Source: Acinetobacter sp. ANC 4470
GTDB taxonomy: Bacteria > Pseudomonadota > Gammaproteobacteria > Pseudomonadales > Moraxellaceae
NCBI RefSeq assembly: GCF_002135335.1
Contig: NZ_NEGC01000002.1
Coordinates: 62,001-126,000 of the forward strand
Length of the DNA: 64,000 nucleotides
Reading direction: 5' to 3'
Program-made: the position numbers and the translations under genes
Notes under the pieces: generated by a model
The model's input: only the letters and a program-made list of their open reading frames with translations
Told to the model about the DNA's origin: nothing
Databases searched by the model: none
Part shown: positions 1-8,624 of the stretch, piece after piece
Position numbering within the stretch: the first letter of the stretch is position 1
How the letters are laid out: each line of letters starts with the position of its first letter

Positions 1-1
1 A

Positions 2-445
2 TTCGCTCCTGCTTGGAAATTCGGTATGAATTACACTTGGACCGAAACTGAAATCAAAGATAAAGCTCTAGGGAATCCATCACTAAATGATACTCCTGAA
101 CACATATTGAATGCCTCACTAAAATGGCAAGCAGATGACAATATTCAACTATGGGCACGCGGTGAATATCGAAGTGAAAGAACACGTTATTTAAAATCAT
201 ATGAAAATATGACAACTACAGAAAAGAGCGTTTACAATACTCTAGGTGACTTTAAATCCTATGGTTTGCTTCATATTGGCTCTAATTTCATGGTAAACGA
301 CAACTTGGATGTTGGAGTTGCGCTATACAATGTTTTCGATAAGAATTTTGTTGACTTTGAAAAAGTTGGTTCTAGCTATTACAACAACTATAGTAATACT
401 CAAGAAGGTCGTCGTGTTCAGTTAAGCACCACCTTTAAATTCTAA
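2..445 (+). CDS. TonB-dependent outer-membrane receptor, C-terminal fragment (cut by window edge)
   Basis: The reading frame is open from base 2, so the gene starts outside the window and only about 147 C-terminal residues are visible. The segment has the alternating pattern of outer-membrane beta-strands and ends in aromatic Phe (TTFKF), the C-terminal signature recognised by the BAM complex. The stretch TPEHILNASLKW followed by an RGEYRSERTR-like strand resembles CirA/FepA-type siderophore or iron receptors. Two further receptor genes follow on the same strand, so an iron-uptake role is likely, but the substrate cannot be read from this fragment. A strong terminator follows directly. Confidence 0.8.
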   Translation, partial: FAPAWKFGMNYTWTETEIKDKALGNPSLNDTPEHILNASLKWQADDNIQLWARGEYRSERTRYLKSYENMTTTEKSVYNTLGDFKSYGLLHIGSNFMVNDNLDVGVALYNVFDKNFVDFEKVGSSYYNNYSNTQEGRRVQLSTTFKF

Positions 446-463
446 AATTCAAAATCCCCATAA

Positions 464-487
464 AAAACCCTGCTTATGCAGGGTTTT
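464..487 (+). terminator. Rho-independent terminator after the first receptor
   Basis: Perfect 10-bp stem AAAACCCTGC / GCAGGGTTTT with a TTAT loop, 19 bases after the receptor stop codon. Confidence 0.85.
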
Positions 488-601
488 CCTATATAACAAT
501 ACAATCAATCACTTAATTACAATATGTTACATTATTGCATCTAATATCCCATTTTATTCTATATTGAGAATCGTCAATTCCAATTCAACTTAATAGTGAT
601 A

Positions 602-620
602 AAAAATAAGAATCATTATT
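602..620 (+). promoter_or_regulatory. Fur-box-like operator upstream of the first complete receptor
   Basis: The 19 bases match the classical Fur consensus (GATAATGATAATCATTATC) at 14 of 19 positions, including the whole central AATCATTAT half. The site lies 39 bases before the receptor start, where a repressor would block initiation. Iron regulation is inferred from this match and the gene's function. Confidence 0.6.
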
Positions 621-659
621 ATTCTCATACTTTTTCACAGTATACATTTTGAGTTAGAA

Positions 660-2957
660 ATGGCCTTCATTAAAACACGCAAAAAAATCGTATCTTCTGC
701 GATTGTGTCATCACTTTCAATAATAGCTGGTAACGCAATTGCACAAGATCAAGTTGCTCAACTTGATACTATTCACACTCAAGCAAAAACAGAACAAAGT
801 TTAAAAATAGATAAATCTGCAAATTCTAAATTTGTAGCTCCCCTTCTTGATACCCCTAAATCAGTTTCTGTTATTTCTAAACAGTTGATTGAAGATACTC
901 AAGTGACGACTTTAAGCGATGCTTTACGTACAGTGCCAGGTATTACCCTTGGCGCAGGTGAAGGTGGCAACCCAAATGGTGACCGTCCATTTATTCGTGG
1001 TTATAACTCAGAAAGTTCTATGTATGTGGATGGTGTACGTAGTGCAACTTCACAAAACCGTGAGATGTTTGCCATAGAACAAGTTGAAGTCACTAAAGGC
1101 TCTGCTTCTGTTTTAGGTGGTGCTGGTGGTTCTGGTGGTAGCATCAACATGATTACTAAAGTCGCTAAAAAAGGTGACTTTTTAGAAGGTTCTGTTGGCG
1201 CTGGTACAGACAATTACCAACGTATTACCTTAGATGGTAATAAAGATTTTGGTAATGGTATTGCTGCACGTGTTGCTGTGATGGGTCACCATAATGAAAA
1301 AGCAGGTCAAGCAGACGGTGCAGAATATAAACGTGCTGGTATTGCGCCAAGTATTACTTTTGGTTTAGATAGCGATACACGTGCGACTTTAAGCTACTAC
1401 TACTTAAAGTCTGATGACACGCCAGATTCGGGTATTCCCTATAACAATCCATTTGCCGCAAGCAATGCAAATGCTGGTCTTAATGGCAATGGTAAACCGA
1501 TTGATGTTAAGCAAGGTCTATATTATGGCTGGAAAGACCGTGACTTCCAAAAACAGGAAAATCAAAGTGGTACGATCAAGCTTGAACATGACTTAACAGA
1601 TAATTTGACAATTACAAATACTGCTGTTTATAACAACTCTAAAAATGATTACCTTTGGACGAATCCTGATGATTCCAAGGGTAACTTTTATACCAAACCT
1701 TCAGGTGAATTAACTGGTAATGTCTGGCGCCGTGTAAACTCACGTGTTGCAGATACGGATACCTTTACCGACCAGCTTGCATTAACGGGTAAGTTCAATA
1801 CTGGTACACTAAAACATCGTTTTAACTTGGGTGCTGAATATAGCGACCAAGAAACAGACCGTACGCAATACATTATTAATGGTCTAAATGCAACAGGTAG
1901 CGCACATCAAACCTGTTCTGCTGCGTCGATTGCATTAGGTTGGTGTACTTCGGTACAAAACCCAAGTAATGCGCCTTGGACAGGTTCAATCAGTACTGAT
2001 GGCGCAGACCAATACAACATTCAAAGTAAATCAAAATCTGTTTATTTCTTAGATAGCATTGAATTTAATCCACAATGGATTTTAGATTTGGGCGTTCGTT
2101 GGGATGACTATTCAACTGAACAAACTATGGTTGCAGGTCGTTTTAATACAACGACTCCAGCAGGAACTATTGTTAAGCTTGAAAATGATAAAGACTTTAT
2201 CAACTACCAAGCTGGTATTACATTCAAACCTGTAGAAAATGGCAGTATCTATGCAAGCTATGCGACTTCTGCAAACCCAGTTGGTGTAGATGGTGGTGAT
2301 GGTTCTGAAGGAATTACTGCAGCAATCAACAATCTCAAACCAGAAGAAGTTAAAACTTATGAACTCGGCACCAAATGGGATGTGCTGAATAATAAGTTGA
2401 ATTTAACTGCTGCGATCTTCCGTACCGAAAAAGCCAACACTCGTGCAACAGCAGAAGACGGGACTACACGTAATATTGGTGAAACACGTGTCGATGGTAT
2501 CGAGCTTGGCGTAAACGGTAACATTACTGATAAATGGGCTGTATCTGCGGGTTATACCTATTTAGACAGCGAATTGGTTGACGGTGGTTTTGAAAATATT
2601 GGAACTACAGCTGCCCCTATCTATATTTCAAACAGAAATAATGGCAAACAAGTTCAAAACGTTGCTAAAAACTCAGCAACCCTTTGGACAACTTACCAAG
2701 TCATGCCACAGTTAACATTAGGTGCTGGCGCTGTTGCTATGGATAAAGTCTATGGTAATGCTGCAAATACTAAATACGTGTCAGGTTACGTACGTTACGA
2801 TGCAATGGCGCGTTATAACGTGAACAAAAATGTTGATTTACAATTAAATGTAAACAACTTATCTGACGAACGTTACTTCACTAAAGCATATTCATCACAC
2901 TATGCAACAGAAGCCGAAGGTCGTAGCGCTGTATTATCATTGAACTTTAAATACTAA
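660..2957 (+). CDS. TonB-dependent siderophore receptor (module 1)
   Basis: The product is a 765-residue outer-membrane receptor, the usual size for ferric-siderophore transporters that depend on TonB-ExbBD. Residues 1-28 form a signal peptide ending in AIA. The plug domain follows (about residues 55-165), with the typical LDTPKSVSVISKQLI stretch, the RTVPGITLG segment and the FIRGY motif. The beta-barrel fills the rest and ends in NLSDERYFTKAY and a terminal aromatic residue (NFKY). The domain order fits the TIGR01783-type siderophore receptors (Fiu/PiuA/FhuE group). A PKHD hydroxylase gene follows after a hairpin, as in piuA-piuC loci, suggesting a catecholate substrate. That is inference. 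Confidence 0.88.
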   Translation: MAFIKTRKKIVSSAIVSSLSIIAGNAIAQDQVAQLDTIHTQAKTEQSLKIDKSANSKFVAPLLDTPKSVSVISKQLIEDTQVTTLSDALRTVPGITLGAGEGGNPNGDRPFIRGYNSESSMYVDGVRSATSQNREMFAIEQVEVTKGSASVLGGAGGSGGSINMITKVAKKGDFLEGSVGAGTDNYQRITLDGNKDFGNGIAARVAVMGHHNEKAGQADGAEYKRAGIAPSITFGLDSDTRATLSYYYLKSDDTPDSGIPYNNPFAASNANAGLNGNGKPIDVKQGLYYGWKDRDFQKQENQSGTIKLEHDLTDNLTITNTAVYNNSKNDYLWTNPDDSKGNFYTKPSGELTGNVWRRVNSRVADTDTFTDQLALTGKFNTGTLKHRFNLGAEYSDQETDRTQYIINGLNATGSAHQTCSAASIALGWCTSVQNPSNAPWTGSISTDGADQYNIQSKSKSVYFLDSIEFNPQWILDLGVRWDDYSTEQTMVAGRFNTTTPAGTIVKLENDKDFINYQAGITFKPVENGSIYASYATSANPVGVDGGDGSEGITAAINNLKPEEVKTYELGTKWDVLNNKLNLTAAIFRTEKANTRATAEDGTTRNIGETRVDGIELGVNGNITDKWAVSAGYTYLDSELVDGGFENIGTTAAPIYISNRNNGKQVQNVAKNSATLWTTYQVMPQLTLGAGAVAMDKVYGNAANTKYVSGYVRYDAMARYNVNKNVDLQLNVNNLSDERYFTKAYSSHYATEAEGRSAVLSLNFKY

Positions 2958-3000
2958 AATCCAATCAAATAATCCATAAATACTTTATGGGTTATGATTT

Positions 3001-3028
3001 AAAATAGCCTCATCATGAGGCTATTTTT
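3001..3028 (+). terminator. Terminator-like hairpin between receptor and hydroxylase (module 1)
   Basis: Stem AAAATAGCCTCA / TGAGGCTATTTT around a TCA loop, followed by T residues. A smaller hairpin (CCATAAA / TTTATGG, 2974-2990) precedes it. It sits inside an apparent two-gene unit and may reduce read-through into the hydroxylase gene. Confidence 0.75.
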
Positions 3029-3065
3029 ATAGCCAAAGAATTCATTTTTCTAAAGGTGTATTAGT

Positions 3066-3749
3066 GTGATTCATCATATTCCAAACGTACTAAGTAAAGA
3101 ACAAGTTCAATATTTTCGTGATGAAATGGCAAAAATTGAATGGGTCAATGGCAAAGTCACCGCTGGAACGCTGTCTGCGACGGTTAAACAAAATCAACAA
3201 CTGCCTGAAGACCTTCCACTGACTCAGCACTTAAGTACGATTATTTTAGAATCTTTAGGTCAGCATCCGCTTTTTTTATCTGCGGCGATTCCTTTAGACA
3301 TTATTCCCCCACTGTTTAACCGTTATGAAAACAATGAAGCCTTTGGTTTTCATGTCGATAATTCAATCCGTCGTATTCGAGGAACCAACGAGCGTTTACG
3401 TACAGATTTATCCTGTACCGTTTTTTTAACTGAACCGGAAGACTATGAAGGTGGTGACTTAGTGGTTGAAGACACTTATGGTTACCATGAAATTAAGCTT
3501 CCTGCGGGCGATATGATTCTTTATCCATCGACCAGTTTGCACGAAGTCACTCCCGTAACATCAGGTTGCCGTATTGCTTCATTTTTTTGGGTGCAAAGCA
3601 TGATCCGTGATGATGTTGAACGCCATATGTTGTTTAATTTAGACCAATCCATTCAAAACCTACGTACGCAACTGGGTGATCAACACGAGGAAGTGGTCAA
3701 ACTGACCAATCTTTATCACAACCTGATGCGAAAATGGGCAGAACTTTAA
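3066..3749 (+). CDS. PiuC/YbiX-like PKHD-type Fe(II)/2-oxoglutarate hydroxylase (module 1)
   Basis: The 227-residue protein belongs to the PKHD-type hydroxylases, found beside catecholate siderophore receptors as piuC or ybiX. The iron-binding facial triad is visible: His96 and Asp98 in FHVDNS and His159 in TSLHEV, with Arg169 as the likely 2-oxoglutarate anchor. The start is GTG; the next residues IHHIPNVLSKEQ align with the normal family N-terminus, and AAGG lies about 10 bases upstream. Its real substrate in this family is not settled; modification of a siderophore or its degradation product is inferred from gene linkage. A second, divergent copy lies at 6556. Confidence 0.88.
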   Translation: MIHHIPNVLSKEQVQYFRDEMAKIEWVNGKVTAGTLSATVKQNQQLPEDLPLTQHLSTIILESLGQHPLFLSAAIPLDIIPPLFNRYENNEAFGFHVDNSIRRIRGTNERLRTDLSCTVFLTEPEDYEGGDLVVEDTYGYHEIKLPAGDMILYPSTSLHEVTPVTSGCRIASFFWVQSMIRDDVERHMLFNLDQSIQNLRTQLGDQHEEVVKLTNLYHNLMRKWAEL

Positions 3750-3772
3750 GAAAAAATTATTCTATAAATTTA

Positions 3773-3815
3773 ATTCTGAAGATTGTTTTTATCAACTTCA
3801 GAATATTTTATTTCT
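3773..3815 (+). terminator. Terminator after the module 1 hydroxylase
   Basis: Perfect 9-bp stem ATTCTGAAG / CTTCAGAAT with a T-rich run after it. The rest of the 379-base gap up to 4128 shows no convincing gene; it holds the Fur-box-like site of the next receptor. Confidence 0.7.
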
Positions 3816-3983
3816 TTTCACAAACTTACCAACACACTGGTTTTTATATATTTTACCATTCGATTTATTCCTTTATAAAATTTAGTTCACCTTTCATCTA
3901 TCGTGATTGTTTTCTTAAATCACTAAGTCTCATTTAAACATTATTTCCATCATTAAATCGGCATATTTCAAAGAAATAACATT

Positions 3984-4002
3984 GTTAATGATAACTATTA
4001 TC
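3984..4002 (+). promoter_or_regulatory. Fur-box-like operator upstream of the second complete receptor
   Basis: GTTAATGATAACTATTATC matches the 19-bp Fur consensus at 16 of 19 positions. It lies 126 bases before the receptor start codon, leaving a long untranslated leader. Stronger than the site of module 1. Confidence 0.75.
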
Positions 4003-4128
4003 ACTAGAATTCGCATCAATTGTTACTCACCATAACAATACCTCCATATTTACTGCCATTTTGCATCATCTCAAAAGTTGCAGGCAGTAAGGAAATTCTG
4101 TCATATACGATATTAGGGATTACCCACA

Positions 4129-6441
4129 ATGACACAGATTAAAAGCCGTAAACATAATAGAACAGCTCCATTGGTTGCTTTAGCTGCATCTCTCCCCCTG
4201 ATGACACATGCGGCAACACTCCCTAAAGATGAGACAACGGTTCTACCAAAAATTACAGTTCAATCTGAAGTCGAAAATAAATATAAAGCCAATAAAGTTA
4301 GTTCAGCAAAATACACTCAACCACTAGTCGATACACCGCAAACGATTTCCGTGATTAAAAAAGAATTATTAAAAGAACAAGGGGCAGCCTCCTTAACAGA
4401 AGCATTACGTAACACGCCCGGGATTACTTTACAACTTGGTGAAAATGGCAATACCAGTGCTGGAGACTCTTTCCAAATGCGTGGTTTCGATACCAAAAAC
4501 TCTATTTATCTAGATGGTATCCGCGATATTGGTGCAATCAGCCGTGACATCTATAACTTAGAACAAATTGAAGTGGTCAAAGGCCCTTCAGGTGCAGAAG
4601 CTGGTCGTGGTGGTGCTGGTGGATATATCAATTTAGTCAGTAAGCTCCCGCATTTAGAGAATAGTCAGGAAGTCTCTGCAACTTACAATACAGCCAAACA
4701 TACACGCCTGACTGCAGATATTAACCAAGCACTTTCTGCTGGAACCGCGATTCGCTTAAACGTAATGGGTCAGGAAGGTGGTATAGACGGCCGTGATTAT
4801 GCCGAAAATAACAGCTATGCCATTGCCCCTTCGATTGCATTCGGCTTAGACAGTGATACGCGTTTTTACTTGTATTCACAGCATATTCGCCAGCGCAATA
4901 TTCCTGATGGCGGTATTCCGACCATCGGCATGAAAGGCTTTTATTACAATAATACCGATGCAAAACTGACACAGGCGCAGCGTGACATCATTAATACCGC
5001 AGTCAATGCTGCGGAACCTGTAGACCGCGAAACTTTTTACGGCAATATTAATGATCATGAAGATGTTGATGCTGACATATTCACCGCAAAAGTTGAAAGT
5101 GATCTGAACGAGAATGTCAAACTCACCAATATTTCCAGATTTGGAAAAACTGAAATGGATCGTGTATTAACAGGTGTTAATGCGTTGGTTATCAGCAATC
5201 TGGCGACCCCTAAAGATCCAAATTCATGGTCTGTCGTACGCACGCGTCAAGGGGTTGATCAAGAAAATAAAATTCTCACCAACCAAACTACGCTCAATAT
5301 CAAGGCTAAAACAGGTTTTGTTGAACACGATATTGTCGCTGGTTTAGAGCTATTACGGGAAGAGCAGTTTAACAATACCTTAAATGTACAAACGCCTGGG
5401 CAGGCAATGCCGACAATTCCAGCAGCAAATTTGTACTCTCCTGACCCTTATCAAACATTGCCAGACCTCGTTTATACAGGGGCTTATGCAAATGGGAAAA
5501 CAGATACTGCTGCAGCCTATTTATTTGACACACTTAAGTTTGGCGAGCGTTTCCAGCTAAATGGCGGCGTGCGCGTTGACTATTATGATACTGAAGCGGA
5601 TGCATTAACCGTTGCAACCAATGCCACAACTTTAGCCGTGACTAAAACTCCAAGCAATTTGAGCACGCATGGCACGTTAGTCAGCTGGAAGCTAGGCAGT
5701 GTTTTTAAGCCGACTAGCGCAAGCAGCATTTACACGTCTTATGCAAAATCCTTCACCCCACCAGGCACAGCTTCTGTTTTAAGTAATACTGCAAGCTCCG
5801 CCAATGACCCTACGGCCAAACCGCAAGAAACACATCATTATGAAGTTGGCACAAAATGGACGTTCAATGAAGATAAGCTCATCTTAACTGCTGCGGCCTA
5901 TCATACTGAAAATGAAAATCAAATTACCCAAGATCCGATTACCTTACAATATATTCCAGAAGGAAAAACTACGGTTAAGGGTTTAGAACTTGGTGCAGTA
6001 GGACAGCTTACCCGGGCATGGAATGTATCGGCAGGTGTTGCTTTTATGGATAGCGAACAAGAAAATCAACAGACCTATAATGCAACCACTAACGTTTGGA
6101 CCGAAAATAATGCCGTACGCTGGTCTCCAGACTGGACCGCCACGCTATGGACTACTTATAGTATTGCTGGATTTAGAGCAGGTCTAGGTGCGCGTTATGT
6201 CGATGAACAAAAACGTTCAATTACTCCAAATTCAACTGCAACGACGAACATGCCAGTCATTCCAAGTTATGTAGTATTTGATGCGTTGCTAGGTTATACC
6301 TTGAATAATAAAGCATCATTAAACCTTAATATCTACAACCTTGCAGATAAAGAATACATTAGTACGCTAAATAATAGTGGCGCACGTTTAGTGATGGGTC
6401 AACCTCGTTCAGCTGCACTGACCTTTAATTATAAGTTTTAA
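4129..6441 (+). CDS. TonB-dependent siderophore receptor (module 2)
   Basis: A 770-residue receptor of the same class as the one at 660. The signal peptide ends in THA near residue 28. The plug carries VDTPQTISVIKKELL, ALRNTPGITLQLGE and FQMRGFDTKNSIYLDG, and the barrel ends in NLADKEYISTLN with a terminal FNYKF. Similarity to the module 1 receptor is clear in the plug but low in the barrel and loops, so the two probably recognise different siderophores. It is preceded by the better of the two Fur-box-like sites and followed by a hairpin and a second PKHD hydroxylase gene. The substrate cannot be named from sequence alone. Confidence 0.88.
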   Translation: MTQIKSRKHNRTAPLVALAASLPLMTHAATLPKDETTVLPKITVQSEVENKYKANKVSSAKYTQPLVDTPQTISVIKKELLKEQGAASLTEALRNTPGITLQLGENGNTSAGDSFQMRGFDTKNSIYLDGIRDIGAISRDIYNLEQIEVVKGPSGAEAGRGGAGGYINLVSKLPHLENSQEVSATYNTAKHTRLTADINQALSAGTAIRLNVMGQEGGIDGRDYAENNSYAIAPSIAFGLDSDTRFYLYSQHIRQRNIPDGGIPTIGMKGFYYNNTDAKLTQAQRDIINTAVNAAEPVDRETFYGNINDHEDVDADIFTAKVESDLNENVKLTNISRFGKTEMDRVLTGVNALVISNLATPKDPNSWSVVRTRQGVDQENKILTNQTTLNIKAKTGFVEHDIVAGLELLREEQFNNTLNVQTPGQAMPTIPAANLYSPDPYQTLPDLVYTGAYANGKTDTAAAYLFDTLKFGERFQLNGGVRVDYYDTEADALTVATNATTLAVTKTPSNLSTHGTLVSWKLGSVFKPTSASSIYTSYAKSFTPPGTASVLSNTASSANDPTAKPQETHHYEVGTKWTFNEDKLILTAAAYHTENENQITQDPITLQYIPEGKTTVKGLELGAVGQLTRAWNVSAGVAFMDSEQENQQTYNATTNVWTENNAVRWSPDWTATLWTTYSIAGFRAGLGARYVDEQKRSITPNSTATTNMPVIPSYVVFDALLGYTLNNKASLNLNIYNLADKEYISTLNNSGARLVMGQPRSAALTFNYKF

Positions 6442-6480
6442 GTCACTTAAGCTTAATTAAGCTGACAAAATTGAGTATAA

Positions 6481-6520
6481 ATGTAGTGTGTTATACCTAA
6501 TGCACTACATTTTTATTTTT
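6481..6520 (+). terminator. Terminator-like hairpin between receptor and hydroxylase (module 2)
   Basis: Stem ATGTAGTG / CACTACAT with a 14-base loop and a following T-rich run. It occupies the same place as the hairpin in module 1, between receptor and hydroxylase. Confidence 0.7.
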
Positions 6521-6555
6521 GGGTTCAACCCATTTAAGGACGGTTGATAAGCCTG

Positions 6556-7239
6556 ATGATGTTACATATTCCTGAAGTTTTAACAAAACAGCAAGTGACT
6601 GAATTACGTCAGCAATTAGATGCCAGTCAGGCATGGATTCATGGACAACAAAGTGCGGGCTCTCAGGCTCAAAAAATTAAGCATAATCTACAAATTGATG
6701 TGAACAGCATCATCTATCAATCCCTTGCTCCCAAAATATTGCACGCCATACAACAGAATCCACTGGTCAAATCAGCAGCATTACCCAAACATATACTCTC
6801 ACCCTTATTTAATTCTTATCAACATGATGGCAGTTATGGCAACCATGTCGATAGCGCGGTGCAATATTCAACAGCAACGGGACAAGCAATTCGGACTGAT
6901 GTCTCCCTCACCCTATTTTTGTCGGAACCCGATGAATATGAAGGCGGCGAACTGGTTGTTGAAGATCATTATGGTAGCCATGATGTCAAGTTAGATGCTG
7001 GTGATGCCATTCTCTACCCTGCCACTAGTTTACATCGGGTTGAAGCAGTCACTGCGGGCAAACGGGTGGCTGCATTTACATGGTTACAAAGCATGGTGAA
7101 AGATGACTGGCAACGTAGCATGTTGTTTAATCTTGATATGACCATTATGAAACTACGCCAGCAAGTCGGTGATTCAGAAGAAATCATCCATTTGACCAGT
7201 CATTATCATAATTTATTACGCCAATGGGGCGACCTATGA
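6556..7239 (+). CDS. PiuC/YbiX-like PKHD-type Fe(II)/2-oxoglutarate hydroxylase (module 2)
   Basis: A 227-residue paralogue of the enzyme at 3066. Numbered from the ATG at 6556, the metal ligands are His97 and Asp99 (NHVDS) and His160 (TSLHRV), with Arg170 as the probable 2-oxoglutarate ligand. The frame is open from a TTG at 6544, but the ATG at 6556 gives the family's normal MMLHIPEVL start; AAGGA lies about 15 bases before it. The last four bases overlap the start of the following dehydrogenase gene (ATGA), so the two are probably translated together. The substrate is unknown. The paralogue keeps all catalytic residues and should be active. Confidence 0.86.
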   Translation: MMLHIPEVLTKQQVTELRQQLDASQAWIHGQQSAGSQAQKIKHNLQIDVNSIIYQSLAPKILHAIQQNPLVKSAALPKHILSPLFNSYQHDGSYGNHVDSAVQYSTATGQAIRTDVSLTLFLSEPDEYEGGELVVEDHYGSHDVKLDAGDAILYPATSLHRVEAVTAGKRVAAFTWLQSMVKDDWQRSMLFNLDMTIMKLRQQVGDSEEIIHLTSHYHNLLRQWGDL

Positions 7240-8339
7240 AAGCTTTTGCTCCCCTCGCTCCGTTAAAACAAATTCCGCCTCATTTACAAACCATTGCCGA
7301 TTACGAAAAACAAGCACAGCAGCATCTTCCAAGCATGGTCTGGCACTATTTACAGGGTGGCTCGATGGATGAGCTGAGTGTCCAAGCTAATCTTGATCAA
7401 TTTAAAAACATACAACTGATTCCAAGGCATTTAAATAACCTGACCCAAGGTCATACCGCCTGTGAAATTTTGGGTCAACAGTTTCCTCATCCTATCTTTT
7501 TAGCCCCCATTGGACATCAGCAACAGTTTCATCCTGAAGCGGAACTGGCTACGGCTTTGGCTGCTGAAGTACTAGAAAGCAATTTTATTTTAAGTAATTT
7601 TAGCAATACCGATATGCGTAGCCTAAAAGTAGAAAACCCATACAAATGGTTTCAGCTGTATTGGCAAGGTGATCGTGAAAAATCCTTAGCCTTGGTTAAA
7701 CTAGCAGAACAACAAAATTTTAAAGCCCTCGTCATTACCGTTGATTCACCGCATACAGGCATTCGTGATCGTGAGCGACGGGTATTTTTTCAGTTACCTG
7801 AAGGGATGCAACATCCACATACACCAACGCATATTCCACTACCTGAAATAGCTGAAAATCAACATCCTGTGTTTAATGGATTAATGCAGATTGCACCGAA
7901 ATGGGAGGATATTGAATGGATCATTGCACGCACCTCCCTGCCTGTGATTTTAAAAGGTGTTGTGCATCCTCAAGATGCAAAGCTGGCACTGCAATACGGT
8001 GTGCAAGGACTGATTATTTCTAATCATGGTGGTCGAGTCTTAGATACCTGTATTTCTCCCCTCACCGCTTTGCAACTGATCAAAGAAGTCGTCCCTACAG
8101 ATTTCCCTTTAATTTTGGATGGCGGTATTCGCCGTGGTTCTGATGTGTTCAAAGCGATTGCTTTAGGTGCGAAAGCTGTCTGTGTTGGTCGTCCTTATAT
8201 TTATGGACTGGCAACCGCAGGGGCTTTAGGCGTGGCACATGTGCTTAAAATTTTAAAGGAAGAATTTGAGATTACGATGGCTTTAATGGGAACAGCCACC
8301 GTCAATGATATCAATAAAGAATATATTTTGCACAAATAA
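7236..8339 (+). CDS. FMN-dependent alpha-hydroxy-acid dehydrogenase/oxidase (LldD/glycolate-oxidase family)
   Basis: The 367-residue enzyme has the (beta-alpha)8 fold signature of the lactate/glycolate/mandelate oxidase family. The catalytic His and FMN contacts lie in SNHGGRVLD, and the phosphate-binding region is DGGIRRGSDVFKAIALG with GRPYIYG. The ATG at 7236 overlaps the hydroxylase stop codon; an ATG four codons upstream is possible but would extend the overlap. It oxidises an alpha-hydroxy acid to a keto acid. Linkage to a siderophore receptor and hydroxylase suggests work on a siderophore-derived or hydroxylated organic acid rather than plain lactate respiration. That is inference; no membrane-targeting segment was seen. 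Confidence 0.82.
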   Translation: MKAFAPLAPLKQIPPHLQTIADYEKQAQQHLPSMVWHYLQGGSMDELSVQANLDQFKNIQLIPRHLNNLTQGHTACEILGQQFPHPIFLAPIGHQQQFHPEAELATALAAEVLESNFILSNFSNTDMRSLKVENPYKWFQLYWQGDREKSLALVKLAEQQNFKALVITVDSPHTGIRDRERRVFFQLPEGMQHPHTPTHIPLPEIAENQHPVFNGLMQIAPKWEDIEWIIARTSLPVILKGVVHPQDAKLALQYGVQGLIISNHGGRVLDTCISPLTALQLIKEVVPTDFPLILDGGIRRGSDVFKAIALGAKAVCVGRPYIYGLATAGALGVAHVLKILKEEFEITMALMGTATVNDINKEYILHK

Positions 8340-8624
8340 ACCATTTTAAGAAATTTTTTTTCTTAATTCAATCATACCCTGCAAAATAAGGGAATTATTT
8401 CCAAGTACTCTATTTTAGAATTAGAATCAAGTTAATCCATTTACAAGATAACCGTGTTTAAGCTTATGAGGTGTTTAATCCACCGCATAAAATTTACGCT
8501 ACTTTAGGTGAAAATCCCCCGAAAATTACTTGTAAATCGATACAATAGACACAATCTATAAAAGTAGTAAGCAGTTGCCTTTACCCAAGACGCGAGCAAC
8601 CTATACTGCACAAGGAGTTACCTC
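8340..8624 (+). other. leuA upstream region with possible leader ORF and long-range inverted repeat
   Basis: 285 bases without a substantial gene. A 13-codon ORF (8466-8507, MRCLIHRIKFTLL) ends in two Leu codons. A perfect 9-bp inverted repeat (ATTTACAAG at 8439-8447, CTTGTAAAT at 8529-8537) encloses it. No terminator-type hairpin follows, so classical attenuation is not supported. Confidence 0.3.

Noticed and set aside
3734..3937. 67-codon frame after the module 1 hydroxylase
   Set aside because: It overlaps the hydroxylase end, runs through a terminator hairpin and encodes an AT-driven Phe/Ile/Tyr-rich peptide with no ribosome-binding site.
8466..8624. Classical leucine attenuator before leuA
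   Set aside because: Only a short ORF with three Leu codons is seen; no terminator hairpin with a T-run lies between it and leuA. Kept only as a low-interest observation.
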